Positions 1 through 8,475 of a stretch of DNA of 33,541 nucleotides are shown here, piece after piece. This DNA comes from Paracoccus onubensis (GTDB taxonomy: Bacteria > Pseudomonadota > Alphaproteobacteria > Rhodobacterales > Rhodobacteraceae). The stretch's first letter is position 1; every line of letters begins with the position of its first letter. Where the stretch lies: the NCBI RefSeq assembly GCF_003591515.1, contig NZ_QZCG01000023.1, forward strand, positions 1 through 33,541, written 5' to 3'. Both the position numbers and the translations under genes were made by a program. The notes under the pieces are model-generated. The model was not told where the DNA came from and ran no database searches. It worked only from the letters and a program-made list of their open reading frames with translations.

Positions 1-645
1 CCCCAAAGCCCCGCCCGAGCCCAATCCACGGCGTTCATCCGCCTCGAATTCAAGCCAGGTGGGCATATGCTCGTCCACATCGGCGGTAAGGCCGAAATAA
101 CTCTCGACCATCTGCCGCAGCCGGACAGCGCTGCGCACCCGCCCGCCGAAAAGCGAAACCAGCGGCAGCCGGGCGATATCGGGAAAACTGTCATGCTGCC
201 GGAAAGCCGGGCTGCCGATCCCGGCGACGGCGGCGATATAGTTTCCAAAACGATCCTCGTCGGGGCGGTCATGCTGACTGATCGCATGGGCATCGGACCA
301 AGCTCGGAAGAAAAGCTGATAGAACCGCGCCGCAAGAATATCGACGAATTGGACAAACCCGTCCTCACCTTCTTCCTGCCAGCGCAGAACCTCCTCGGTC
401 AGGCTAAGTGGCAACGCACCATTCGGCCCGAAAAACCCCATGAACTGCGCCCGTAGCCGGGTCCTGTTCCCATGCTGCGGCTCTGCCAGTTCGACTTCTC
501 GCGCCGGAAAGGCCAGTTGTGGATCCTGCCCGATCTCGACGAAATCGTCACGCAGCCTGCTTGACCGCCCGACGCGCGGACGATCCGGTGCCTCGCGTTC
601 AAGCCGCCGCAGCAAGGCCAGGATATTGGCGCTTTCCGCGCTCAT
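1..645 (-). CDS. tssG: T6SS baseplate subunit TssG (3' part missing at window edge)
   Basis: TssG (ImpH/VasB family) forms the T6SS baseplate wedge with TssF, TssE and TssK on the cytoplasmic side of the inner membrane. The visible 215 residues show the family pattern: a short helical start (SAESANILALLRRLE), then FMGFFGPNGALPLSLTEEV near residues 65-85, an FFRAWSDAHAI segment, and a GRVRSAVRLRQMVESYF segment near the left edge. The family usually runs to about 330-350 residues, so roughly the last third is outside the window. I chose the ATG at 645 because it overlaps the tssF stop as ATGA, like the tssE/tssF junction. An in-frame ATG at 678 would add 11 residues inside tssF. It is the last visible gene of the minus-strand T6SS run. 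The family call is firm; the exact start is not. Confidence 0.95.
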   Translation of the reverse strand, partial: MSAESANILALLRRLEREAPDRPRVGRSSRLRDDFVEIGQDPQLAFPAREVELAEPQHGNRTRLRAQFMGFFGPNGALPLSLTEEVLRWQEEGEDGFVQFVDILAARFYQLFFRAWSDAHAISQHDRPDEDRFGNYIAAVAGIGSPAFRQHDSFPDIARLPLVSLFGGRVRSAVRLRQMVESYFGLTADVDEHMPTWLEFEADERRGLGSGGALG

Positions 646-2552
646 ATCAGCGGGCCCGTTCCGGTGCGGGGTGGCCATCTTTTGATCAGACCGCGCTGTT
701 TGCTGATCGTCACCATCTGCGTAAAGCTGTTGATGGTGACATATTCGGCAAAGAACCGGTCAAGCACCGCGGCCAGAAGGATGATGCCGCTTCCCTCGAA
801 GCCGGTTTCGTCGAATGTCACCGCAATCTCCAGCCCGCGCGCCGGAAAATACCCCTCGGCCCGGCGAAGCGAGCGGGTGATCGGCCGGACCTTCAACTCG
901 ACAAGCCCGTCGATCTGCGCCTCGGTCACGCTGTCCGACAGATCGACGAACAGGGTCAGGATCTCGCGCAGACTTGCCGCGCCATCCCTGCCGTAACGAT
1001 CGTCGAGCCCAAAATGATTCAGCGCCAGATACGAGATCAGCCGCCAATAGACATCCCCCTGCCCCATGCGATGAGGGCCCGCCTTTTCGGTTTCGGTCAT
1101 CGCTTCGCGAGGCGCGGTCGGGCCATTGACGCAGGTCACCGACATATCGCTGTCGGTGACGACGTGAAAATCCTCGGACCGGGCAAGCGGCAGCGCGGCG
1201 GGCAGGTGCCGGTTCGAGCATAATGTCCGCAGATGCAGCCGGTGCGCACGACGCCCCACGATCGCTTCCGGTGGCTCGTAGATCGAGACATAGGTTTCGG
1301 TTCCGCGATATCCGCTGCGTGTCCCGTGACTGCGTTCGGTCTGTGTCAGGCGGCGCGGTTTTCTGCGGCTGGTGAAATAATATGTCGAATGCTGCGCGAC
1401 CGAGCCTTGCGGCAACGCATATAGCGGCTGAACAGCCACGCGGTCATTGGTTGTCCCGAAACTGGCATGGACCCTCAGGATGCGATGCACCTCGTAATTG
1501 GTCATCGGGCTGGAATCGGGCGTGACGACATATTCATGCCGCTTATCGTCCAGCCGGATCTGGTTCGATCCCTCTTCGAACAGGTTGATCGCAACCGCGC
1601 AGTTCAGCCGCATATCGCCAAGCTGCGTCAAGCGCGCCAGATCCTCGTCCGCGCGGTCGAACTCAAGGATCACCTGCATCTGATCGGTGTCGATCCTGCG
1701 CAGGATATCGGCCAGCCCGGTCAGGCGGAACCCAAGAAAGCGGCGGGGAAAAGCGAAGAAATCCCGCAAAAGCGAGAAACCTTCGAACAGGGTGGTCCGC
1801 CGGTCGAAAAGCTGCTCGTCCCGGCTGAATCCGATCTGCTGGATCTGGTCGGGATGCAGGCGCAGAAACACCGGATCGCCATTCGGCCGCAACCAGCGCA
1901 ACGAGATGCGCGTGACATTGCAGTGAATCTGCTCGTAAAGGGCGATTGCCCTGAACATGTCCGCGGTCAGATGAAAACTCAGCTCATCTTCGTTTAACGA
2001 AGATAGCGGCTGATCATGAGTGGTCCGAAGGTCAAGCTGCAGTCCTGCGCGGGTCGCGCGGTCGGGGTCCTGGCCAAGGCTGCCAAGCGCGGTCGTGCGG
2101 TCATGATAGGTCAGTTCCGAGATCGTCAGCGGCATGACCTTCAATGCCGAGGTCAGGCTGAAGCGGCATGTCACGCGGGTGTCGGAATCGCGGAAATTCG
2201 CGTCCAGATAGGTTCCACGGGGATAGTTCCTGACGATCGGATCGCCCGAATCCTTCGTTGTCGGAGGGGCCTGCACGACCATGCAACTGGGAATCGGCGC
2301 AAGCGCATCGGGAAAAATCTGCTCAAGCAGCTCTGTGGTGAAGCCGCGGAACTCTTCGTCAAGCTTAAGCTGTACCCGCGCGGCCAGAAAGGCCGTTCCT
2401 TCCAGAAGTCCGGCAATCGTCGGATCGATATTCTCGCGCAGGACGCCGCCAAGACGGTCGGCAAGTCCGGGAAATTCCTCGGCGAACTCGGCCGAGCGTT
2501 CATACAGAATATCAAGCTCACGCTCATAGGCGTCGCGGAAAGCCTTCTTCAT
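642..2552 (-). CDS. tssF: T6SS baseplate subunit TssF
   Basis: TssF (ImpG/VasA family) is the main wedge protein of the T6SS baseplate, binding TssG, TssE and TssK. The 636 residues are close to the usual family length of about 590-640. The N-terminus is diagnostic: a start MKKAFRDAYERELDILYERS, then EFPGLADRLG, the helical stretch DPTIAGLLEGTAFLAARVQLKLD at about 44-66, and a PIPSCMVVQ segment near 87-95. The C-terminal part contains VDLSDSVTEAQIDGLVELKVRPITR and ends with the family-like FAEYVTINSFTQM segment. The start codon overlaps the tssE stop (ATGA, 2549-2552) and the stop overlaps the chosen tssG start (642-645), so tssE, tssF and tssG look translationally coupled. No frameshift or internal gap was seen. 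Confidence 0.97.
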   Translation of the reverse strand: MKKAFRDAYERELDILYERSAEFAEEFPGLADRLGGVLRENIDPTIAGLLEGTAFLAARVQLKLDEEFRGFTTELLEQIFPDALAPIPSCMVVQAPPTTKDSGDPIVRNYPRGTYLDANFRDSDTRVTCRFSLTSALKVMPLTISELTYHDRTTALGSLGQDPDRATRAGLQLDLRTTHDQPLSSLNEDELSFHLTADMFRAIALYEQIHCNVTRISLRWLRPNGDPVFLRLHPDQIQQIGFSRDEQLFDRRTTLFEGFSLLRDFFAFPRRFLGFRLTGLADILRRIDTDQMQVILEFDRADEDLARLTQLGDMRLNCAVAINLFEEGSNQIRLDDKRHEYVVTPDSSPMTNYEVHRILRVHASFGTTNDRVAVQPLYALPQGSVAQHSTYYFTSRRKPRRLTQTERSHGTRSGYRGTETYVSIYEPPEAIVGRRAHRLHLRTLCSNRHLPAALPLARSEDFHVVTDSDMSVTCVNGPTAPREAMTETEKAGPHRMGQGDVYWRLISYLALNHFGLDDRYGRDGAASLREILTLFVDLSDSVTEAQIDGLVELKVRPITRSLRRAEGYFPARGLEIAVTFDETGFEGSGIILLAAVLDRFFAEYVTINSFTQMVTISKQRGLIKRWPPRTGTGPLI

Positions 2553-3136
2553 CCCTCGCCCTGCATCCGCTTCATCGCCACCTTGCCCGCCGCCGGGTCC
2601 ACCTCGGCATAGAATTGCAGCGGGATATCCGTGGGGTCCGAGATCATCTCGGCCATGATTTCAAAGGTCAGTCTTTGCTCGGCGGAGGCGTCGTTCTCAT
2701 CCACCCGCACCTCGATACTGTCGGCCCGCAGGCGCGGCTCGCTTCGGATCAGGGCGACACGGATCGCATTGGCCAGATCGCCGGGGGTGCGGTTGTGCCG
2801 CCACAGTGAATCCATGTCCTGAAATCCATGATTGATGATCGAATCGCGCACCCGCGGCGTATCCGACAGATCCGCGACGACATCCAGGCGGATCGTATTC
2901 ATCAGATTGGCGATATCCCTTGCCAGATTGCGGCGCAAGGACGCCTCGCTTGCGCCTTCCCGGCGTTTCTGGCTGACCAGCGTCAGGTCCCGCTCACCCT
3001 CGGTATAGTGCCTTGTGCCATCGCGTGAATCGCGACGAGCGGCCGAATCCCGGAAGATATGCAGCAATGACATTTCACGCAGCCCGCCCCGCGCGATGTT
3101 GTCACCCGGAGCACCGGGGACACGACGTGATGACAT
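2549..3136 (-). CDS. tssE: T6SS baseplate subunit TssE (gp25-like)
   Basis: TssE is related to phage T4 gp25, the baseplate protein on which sheath assembly starts. The 195-residue product has a basic, poorly conserved N-terminal stretch with a RDSRDGTRHYTEGERDL segment. The gp25-like domain follows from about residue 65 to 185, including LARDIANLMNTIRL, DSIINHGFQDMDSL and the late FEIMAEMISDP strand region. The ATG at 3136 is preceded by AGGAGG six bases upstream, which decides this start although it makes the protein somewhat longer than many TssE proteins (about 140-180). It lies downstream of hcp across a 116-base gap that contains a hairpin followed by a T-rich run, so tssE and later genes may be expressed at lower level than hcp. 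Confidence 0.94.
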   Translation of the reverse strand: MSSRRVPGAPGDNIARGGLREMSLLHIFRDSAARRDSRDGTRHYTEGERDLTLVSQKRREGASEASLRRNLARDIANLMNTIRLDVVADLSDTPRVRDSIINHGFQDMDSLWRHNRTPGDLANAIRVALIRSEPRLRADSIEVRVDENDASAEQRLTFEIMAEMISDPTDIPLQFYAEVDPAAGKVAMKRMQGEG

Positions 3137-3183
3137 GGGTCCTCCTGACCGTCTGACTGAGGATCATGTTAGGATCATCCCGA

Positions 3184-3224
3184 ACCAAATAAAACAGGGT
3201 CGGCACATGAATGCGCACCGACCC
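3184..3224 (-). terminator. hairpin plus U-run between hcp and tssE
   Basis: Read on the minus strand, just after the hcp stop, arms GGGTCGGTGCG and TGTGCCGACCC (3197-3224) can pair over 11 positions, three of them G-U, around a six-base loop CATTCA. The run TGTTTTATTT follows at 3184-3196. This has the form of an intrinsic terminator. Because tssE, tssF and tssG lie directly downstream on the same strand with no obvious promoter of their own, partial read-through (attenuation) is more likely than complete termination. Confidence 0.7.
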
Positions 3225-3252
3225 CGCCATTAGATCACAAGGATCGAAGAGC

Positions 3253-3750
3253 TTAGGCGCTCCATTCCTTGTTTTCGGCAATATCCCAGCCGGACATGGT
3301 TTCGGCGCCGGCCGCACCCGAATCTTCCTGCAAGGTATAGAGCACTTCGAATTTGCGGAAATTCAGCGTCAGGGTTTCCTGGATACGATCCAGGCCGTCT
3401 TTCGCGCCGCCGGTATTGTAGCTGGTGATCATGATGTTTTCCATCTTGATCCGGAAATACTCGACCGGTGTAGTTCCACCCGATTTGCGGACGATCAACT
3501 CGCCATTCTCGATATGCTCGCCCGAAGTGGCGCGCTTGATCAGGTCATTGGTGGCCAGATCGACATATTTGGTCAGCGTGATGTCCTGCACATTGACCTT
3601 GCCGCCGCCACCGCCCGAGCCGATATGCGTCGTGCCGGACTGGGTCAGACCCCAGTTCCAGGCCAGAACATCGATCTCGTCGCGATGCGTATCGTCCTGG
3701 GATTCACCCTTGATGCTGTTGGAAAGTTTCAAAAAGATATCGACAGCCAT
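3253..3750 (-). CDS. hcp: T6SS tube protein Hcp
   Basis: Hcp forms the hexameric rings that stack into the inner tube of the T6SS and is expelled with each firing. The 165 residues match the family length. Visible family features are the start MAVDIFLKLSNSIKGESQDD, the HRDEIDVLAWNWGLTQSG segment near 23-40, a glycine-rich loop (SGGGGG) near 45-50, VQDITLTKYVD, then ENIMITSYNTGG and ETLTLNFRKFEVLYTLQ in the C-terminal strands. AAAGGAGC precedes the ATG. It sits 37 bases after tssC, is followed by a terminator-like hairpin, and lies between sheath and baseplate genes, a common T6SS order. No C-terminal toxin extension is present, so this is a structural Hcp rather than an effector-fused one. 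Confidence 0.97.
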   Translation of the reverse strand: MAVDIFLKLSNSIKGESQDDTHRDEIDVLAWNWGLTQSGTTHIGSGGGGGKVNVQDITLTKYVDLATNDLIKRATSGEHIENGELIVRKSGGTTPVEYFRIKMENIMITSYNTGGAKDGLDRIQETLTLNFRKFEVLYTLQEDSGAAGAETMSGWDIAENKEWSA

Positions 3751-3787
3751 ATTAAGCTCCTTTTACTTCGGCAGCCATACTAGATAG

Positions 3788-5278
3788 TCATTTACCCTTG
3801 GGTAACTTGGAAACCAGAGACATACCGATGTCCATGCCTTCCAACTGAAAATGCGGTTTCAGATAGAATTTTCCCATGTAATAACCGGGGTTTTCCTCGT
3901 CTTCCACCACTTCCACTTTCGCCCCGGCCAACGGTTTTTTCGCTTTTTCCCGTTCGGTGGCACTTTCCGGATTGCCCGAAACATATTTGTTGACCCAGGT
4001 CTGAAGCTGGGTCTGCAATTGCAGGCGATCAGGGCTTTGCCCGATCTTGTCGCGGACCATACATTTCAAATAATGACTGAATCGTGACACCGCGAAAATA
4101 TATGGCAGACGCGAGGACATATTGTCGGATGCCGTCGCCTGTTCATCCACATATTTCTTGGGACGATACAAGGTCTGCGCGCCGATGAAGGCGGCCTTGT
4201 CAGTATGTTTGCGATGGATCAGGCCGATCAACCCGGCCTTGGACAGCTCGCCCTCGCGCCGGTCGGTGATCGAAATCTCGGTCGGGCATTTCAGATCCTT
4301 CGATCCGTCGCCGGTGTCGAAATTGAAGGCCGGCAGGTTCAGAACCTCACCGCCCGACTGCACACCACGGATCTGAACGGTCCAGCCATGTTCCTTATGG
4401 GCGCGGTTGATATTCACCGCCAGCGCATGGGCCGCATTCATCCACGAGAATTTCTTGCCCTCATGCCCGTCGGTCTCTTCCTCGAAGTTGAATTCCTCGA
4501 CCACCGAGTTCGAGTTCTGGCCATAGGGCTCACGCGCCAGCACGCGCGGCATGGTCAGGGCGACATAGCGCGAATTCTCGGAATCGCGCAGCCCGTTCCA
4601 TGCGGCATATTCCGGCGTATCGAAAATCTCGGACAGATCGGGCGGCACGCTGAGTTCGTTCCAGCTGTCCATGCCCAGAAGTTCGGGTGCGGATGCGGAA
4701 ATGAAGGGCGCATGGGCAGCCGCGGCGATCTTGCCCATTTCACGCAGAAGCGACACATCGGCCGTGCTGTGATCGAAATAATAATCCCCGATCAGCGCGC
4801 CGAAAGGCTTGCCGCCAAGCGTCCCGAACTCTGCCTCATACACGATGCGGTTCAGCGGCGACTTGTCCCATTTCGCGCCCGGATAGCGCCGGAACATCTG
4901 CTGAAGCTCTTTCTTCGAGACATTCATCACCTTGACGCGCAGCGACGCGTCAGTTTCGGAATTATTGACCGTATAGGCAAGGCCACGCCATGACGACTCG
5001 ATCGTCTGGAATTCCTGATGATGGATGACCTCGTTCAACTGCTCGGTCAGCTTCTGGTCGAGCTTCGACAGCATCGCGTCGATCGTGTCGATCACATCCT
5101 CGGCGATAACGGTCTGATCGTCCAGCGCCTCGCGCACCAGAGCCACGACGGCGTTGTCCACTTCTTTGGCGGCAACTTCCGAGCGGGGCTTGATGGTCTG
5201 TTTCAGAATGTCCGAAAATTCGTCCAGCTCGGACAGGCCGGTGGCTTCAGAAACCTGAGCCTGATTTTCCTGCGCCAT
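3788..5278 (-). CDS. tssC: T6SS contractile sheath large subunit TssC
   Basis: TssC (VipB/ImpC) pairs with TssB to build the contractile sheath around the Hcp tube. The 496 residues are the usual length. Recognisable stretches are ESSWRGLAYTVNNSETDASL at about 93-112, KVMNVSKKELQQMF, the FGALIGDYYFDHS region near 160-172, the PFISASAPELLGMDSW segment and the ALTMPRVLAREPYG motif near 240-255. The conserved RFSHYLKCMVRDKIG region and a C-terminal PHFQLEGMDIGMSLVSKLP tail complete the family pattern. The gene starts two bases after the tssB stop, so the two sheath subunits are probably made in step. No insertions or missing conserved blocks were seen. Confidence 0.98.
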   Translation of the reverse strand: MAQENQAQVSEATGLSELDEFSDILKQTIKPRSEVAAKEVDNAVVALVREALDDQTVIAEDVIDTIDAMLSKLDQKLTEQLNEVIHHQEFQTIESSWRGLAYTVNNSETDASLRVKVMNVSKKELQQMFRRYPGAKWDKSPLNRIVYEAEFGTLGGKPFGALIGDYYFDHSTADVSLLREMGKIAAAAHAPFISASAPELLGMDSWNELSVPPDLSEIFDTPEYAAWNGLRDSENSRYVALTMPRVLAREPYGQNSNSVVEEFNFEEETDGHEGKKFSWMNAAHALAVNINRAHKEHGWTVQIRGVQSGGEVLNLPAFNFDTGDGSKDLKCPTEISITDRREGELSKAGLIGLIHRKHTDKAAFIGAQTLYRPKKYVDEQATASDNMSSRLPYIFAVSRFSHYLKCMVRDKIGQSPDRLQLQTQLQTWVNKYVSGNPESATEREKAKKPLAGAKVEVVEDEENPGYYMGKFYLKPHFQLEGMDIGMSLVSKLPKGK

Positions 5279-5280
5279 GA

Positions 5281-5799
5281 TCAGCCGTCCTCTTCAGGGT
5301 TGTCTTTCTGGGCTTCACGCTCTGCAAGCGCGGCCATCAATTCGGGGTCGTTCAGCAATTTGCGAAGCTGTTCCTGCGCCTTGGGCTTCGAGTTCATGTA
5401 ACGCTGAAGATTGGCCAGATGCTGCCGGGCTTCCAGAAGCTTCTTCAGCGCCGGGATTTGCGCCGCAACCTTTGCCGGGTTGAAATCGTCCATGCTTTCG
5501 AATTTCAGCGTGACGCCCAGCCGGTCGCCACCGCCCATCTTGTTTTCCACATTGAACGAAACCGCTGGCGCGACGCTTTTCATGTAATCGTCCAGGGTCG
5601 TGCCGGTAACATCGGTAAAGTCACGATCTTCGATATCGGGCTTCTCAACTTCCGACGCGTTGCCGGACAGATCGGACATCACCCCCATGACAAAGGGCAA
5701 TTCCACCATTTTTTCGGAATCGTAAGGATCTTCGTATGAAATATTCACCCGCGGAGGGCGGTTGCGCTTCAGGAAATCTGTTGATTTATCGGATGCCAT
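5281..5799 (-). CDS. tssB: T6SS contractile sheath small subunit TssB
   Basis: TssB (VipA/ImpB) is the small sheath subunit that binds TssC and carries the outer part of the contractile sheath. The product is 172 residues, standard for the family. It contains the typical N-terminal NRPPRVNISYEDPYDSEKM stretch, the ELPFVMGVMSDLSGN motif near 35-48, DRDFTDVTGTTLDDYMKSVAP, and the C-terminal PALKKLLEARQHLANLQRYM helix. I chose the ATG at 5799, which has AAGGGG upstream. A TTG nine bases earlier would add only MVQ and has no better ribosome site. It is the first gene after a 75-base spacer from tssA that contains a perfect TTGACA, and it is followed two bases later by tssC. Confidence 0.97.
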   Translation of the reverse strand: MASDKSTDFLKRNRPPRVNISYEDPYDSEKMVELPFVMGVMSDLSGNASEVEKPDIEDRDFTDVTGTTLDDYMKSVAPAVSFNVENKMGGGDRLGVTLKFESMDDFNPAKVAAQIPALKKLLEARQHLANLQRYMNSKPKAQEQLRKLLNDPELMAALAEREAQKDNPEEDG

Positions 5800-5826
5800 T
5801 TGTACCAACCCCTTCGCTGCGGGATA

Positions 5827-5855
5827 ACAGAAACGTCATTAAGACGCAGTGTCAA
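5827..5855 (-). promoter_or_regulatory. possible internal promoter in front of tssB
   Basis: The 75-base spacer between tssA and tssB contains, on the minus strand, a perfect TTGACA (5850-5855) and, 17 bases further, TTCTGT (5827-5832). The -10 is weak, but alphaproteobacterial housekeeping promoters often rely mainly on the -35. An extra promoter here would raise sheath and Hcp expression relative to tssA. This rests on sequence alone and could be chance. Confidence 0.3.
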
Positions 5856-5874
5856 TGCGAACTCATCAGGAAAA

Positions 5875-7236
5875 CTAACCTTCTTTCACTGGTGCAACAA
5901 GTAGTTCGGCCATAATCGCGTCAAATCTCTTTTCCAGCATTTCACGCGCTTTGACAAGTAAAAGAGGAATTGGACTGGCCGGCTCCTGCGCCGAAAAATA
6001 TCCCTCTACACCCAATAAATGCCCGATAAGATCGCCGCGCCGGGCAATCGCGGGAAGCGCCGCGGGTTGACCGGGGCCGTTCTTGTCCTGATCCAGCCCG
6101 GATTGCGTCAGTTCCTTCAGCCGCGCCATCGGCAGGCTGAACCCGCTGTCCTGCCCGATATTCAGCATGACATTGCCCGCTTGCCCGGGCATCAGAACCT
6201 CGATCGCCTCGACCAGCGGCGCGCCGACCAGAAGCCGCGCCTGGGTCACCAGCACAAGCGCGGGCGAAGACGGCTCGTTCGCCGCAAGCCAGGCCTTCGC
6301 GGCATCAAGCGCGGCAGCGCCAGTCGCCCGGTTGGGGATAGTCGGAACCGCCCCGGCCGCGGTTTTCGGTGGTAAAGCGGGTTGTCCGACAGGATTGACA
6401 CCCGCCGCCGGGGTCTCTGTCTCGGCCGCATCGCCGATCCTTGTCTCCACCGCCGCCGCATTGGCTGCCGACCAGGCGCGAAGATCGGGGCGGGCCGAGA
6501 CGATCATGGCCTGCATATCGGCTATCGCCGCTCTCAACGCGGCAAGATCGGGCGTGAAGGCCCTGGACGCGTGCGACGAGGCAAGTCCGACCATGCGATG
6601 CAATGCATCGGCGATACGGGTCAGATGATCATTCGCAGCCTCGACCACACGCCTGTTGCCTTCGGCCCGCAACGGCCCCAGAAGATCGCTTCCGGCGATG
6701 TCCTGTTCGGATTTGCGGGGTTCCGCCTTGCCCCCCGCAACCATATGCCTGCGCAGCGTAACCTCGCCATTGGAGACGATCGACAGGTGCAGAAGTGGCA
6801 TCACGACCGTCGGCTGATGGTTCAGTGCCTCAAGCGTCGCGCGCCTCTCGCCCGCGCCACGATCAAGCCGGGGATGCAGATCGTCGGGCCATTGCGCCAT
6901 CATCGCGGCGATATCCTCGATCGTGTCCGCAAATTCGCCCAGCGAGCCGCCGAGAATCTGGAACCGTGCCAGCAGGCTCATCAATCGCAGGTCGCGGCTG
7001 CGGCCAAGCAGCCTGCCGATCGTGGCTTTCTCTACCGGCAGATCGAATTCCTTCCGCGCGTCGAAAAGCTGATCCTCCATGCCATTCTGTTCGTTTCCTG
7101 GCGTAAAATAACGCTCGGGCATCCGCGCTTCAGCTTCGAAATAATATTCGACGAATTCGGAATCGTCCTCCCGTTCAAGATCCGGCCCGCAGGGATTTTC
7201 TTCCGAAATGGGCTCCAGCAGATTGACCGATGCCAA
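5875..7236 (-). CDS. tssA: T6SS cap/assembly protein TssA (ImpA_N type)
   Basis: TssA proteins with an N-terminal ImpA_N domain help organise the baseplate and/or coordinate sheath and tube growth. The ImpA_N region covers about residues 5-125, with LLEPISEENPCGPDLERED, EVEYYFEAEAR-like charged helices, an ATIGRLLGRSRDLRLMSLLAR segment and DLHPRLD. The centre (about 225-320) is alanine/proline-rich and low in complexity. The C-terminal part (about 310-450) is a helical region whose end, SPIPLLLVKAREMLEKRFD, is typical of ImpA-type TssA. The start is TTG, with AAGGAG seven bases upstream and no in-frame ATG until about residue 39, so this rare start looks genuine. It lies 27 bases after tagH and 75 bases before tssB. 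Length 453 is within the broad family range. Confidence 0.9.
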   Translation of the reverse strand: MASVNLLEPISEENPCGPDLEREDDSEFVEYYFEAEARMPERYFTPGNEQNGMEDQLFDARKEFDLPVEKATIGRLLGRSRDLRLMSLLARFQILGGSLGEFADTIEDIAAMMAQWPDDLHPRLDRGAGERRATLEALNHQPTVVMPLLHLSIVSNGEVTLRRHMVAGGKAEPRKSEQDIAGSDLLGPLRAEGNRRVVEAANDHLTRIADALHRMVGLASSHASRAFTPDLAALRAAIADMQAMIVSARPDLRAWSAANAAAVETRIGDAAETETPAAGVNPVGQPALPPKTAAGAVPTIPNRATGAAALDAAKAWLAANEPSSPALVLVTQARLLVGAPLVEAIEVLMPGQAGNVMLNIGQDSGFSLPMARLKELTQSGLDQDKNGPGQPAALPAIARRGDLIGHLLGVEGYFSAQEPASPIPLLLVKAREMLEKRFDAIMAELLVAPVKEG

Positions 7237-7263
7237 TGCAGTTCTCCTTTTCCCTTGGACCCT

Positions 7264-8469
7264 CTAGCTCCGGCCCTGCCCGCCCTGCTCATCAGCTTTC
7301 CGATAAGAGGCCGCGAAAAGCCGGATGAATTCGTCCAGAATACCGTTCTCGCTGGCGGTCTTGGCGTCCCAGCGTTGAACATACGCGTCCCATGCGCGCG
7401 ATTTGCGGCCACCAAGGGCGCCGCCCTTGACCTCGGCTTCGATTCGCGTCGGCTCCAGATCCTGCAACAACTCGATCAGGGCGGGCTGAAGCGCTGCGAA
7501 CAATGCGCCCTGATGACGGCGCAGATCGCCCAGAGCCTCATCGAAGCCGGCCGCCCCGGTGAGGAAACCCGCGCGGGGGCGCAGGAACAGCGCCTCAAGC
7601 GCCTGTTCGGCGTCCGGCAGGAACTTGAGCGGATTGTTATCGGTCGCCCCCCGCATCGTCCGTTCGCCGCCGCGGGTGAAATGCCGCGCGGACGCCCGGT
7701 CCTGCAGCGCGGTCATGAGTTGCGACGCCGAGGCGCGCATCGTCTCACCCAATGCGTGGCCCAGCATATCTGGCGCAACCTCTGCGGCAAGCGAGACATC
7801 TATCCCCGCCCCTTCGCAAAAGGCGCGGACAAAGGCCGACTGATCAACCGGCGCGGGCGGAGGAGCCGGTGCAGCCGCGGGAGGTGCCGGTTGCGGCGCT
7901 TTGCTGCCGGATTGCGGCGGCACGGCCGAAGGCGGCGGGGTTTCGGCGGCGGGGGGCTGAATATCGGCGGGAAAAGCAAGGAAATCATCACTGAAATCGC
8001 TTTGGCGACGCGCCTCTTCCCCGATTGGCAGGTCGATCGGCGGAGGGATATCTCCACCCACGGTCCAGGGATCATCGCCCGGATCCTCGAAAACCGGCTT
8101 GTCGACCCGGTGTTCGGGCAGGGAACTGGGCGAGATCGCAACCGCGTTCTGCGGCATGTCGAACAGCGCGACGACGATGTAATGCCCGACCTGAAAGCGA
8201 TCGCCATTCCGCAGCGCATGCGCGCCGTCAAGCCGGTGCCGGTGTCCCTGCAGGAATGTCCCGTTGGTCGACACATCCCGCAGCCACCATTGCTGGCCGT
8301 CGAAACTGACATCGAAATGATGCCCCGAGATATAGCGGCTTGCGTCCGGCAGCACCCAGTCCATGCCCTGGCGGCGCCCCACCTGAATCCCGGTTTCGGG
8401 CACAACGATATTGACCGGGCCGCCATCATCGAGGACTTGGAAATTCTCTATCTGCAGGGTCAGGGTCAT
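7264..8469 (-). CDS. tagH: T6SS-associated FHA-domain protein TagH
   Basis: TagH-type proteins carry an N-terminal FHA domain that binds phosphothreonine and are linked to post-translational control of T6SS activity in systems with Thr kinase/phosphatase pairs. The FHA fold covers about residues 5-105. It has the core motifs GRRQGMDWVLPD, then SRYISGHHFDV (the serine/histidine ligand loop) and DVSTNGTFLQG (the STNGT loop). A proline/alanine-rich linker covers about 140-205. The C-terminal domain, about 208-400, has the TagH-family pattern: AFVRAFCEGAGID, then LMTALQDRA, DNNPLKFLPDAEQAL and KSRAWDAYVQRWD. It begins six bases after the upstream gene with no clear ribosome site, suggesting translational coupling. 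No kinase or phosphatase partner is visible in the window. Confidence 0.9.
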   Translation of the reverse strand: MTLTLQIENFQVLDDGGPVNIVVPETGIQVGRRQGMDWVLPDASRYISGHHFDVSFDGQQWWLRDVSTNGTFLQGHRHRLDGAHALRNGDRFQVGHYIVVALFDMPQNAVAISPSSLPEHRVDKPVFEDPGDDPWTVGGDIPPPIDLPIGEEARRQSDFSDDFLAFPADIQPPAAETPPPSAVPPQSGSKAPQPAPPAAAPAPPPAPVDQSAFVRAFCEGAGIDVSLAAEVAPDMLGHALGETMRASASQLMTALQDRASARHFTRGGERTMRGATDNNPLKFLPDAEQALEALFLRPRAGFLTGAAGFDEALGDLRRHQGALFAALQPALIELLQDLEPTRIEAEVKGGALGGRKSRAWDAYVQRWDAKTASENGILDEFIRLFAASYRKADEQGGQGRS

Positions 8470-8475
8470 GTCACA

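Noticed and set aside
519..2612. Several plus-strand frames of 80-234 codons opposite tssF and tssE
   Set aside because: They are shadows of tssF/tssE, with no ribosome sites and no recognisable domains.
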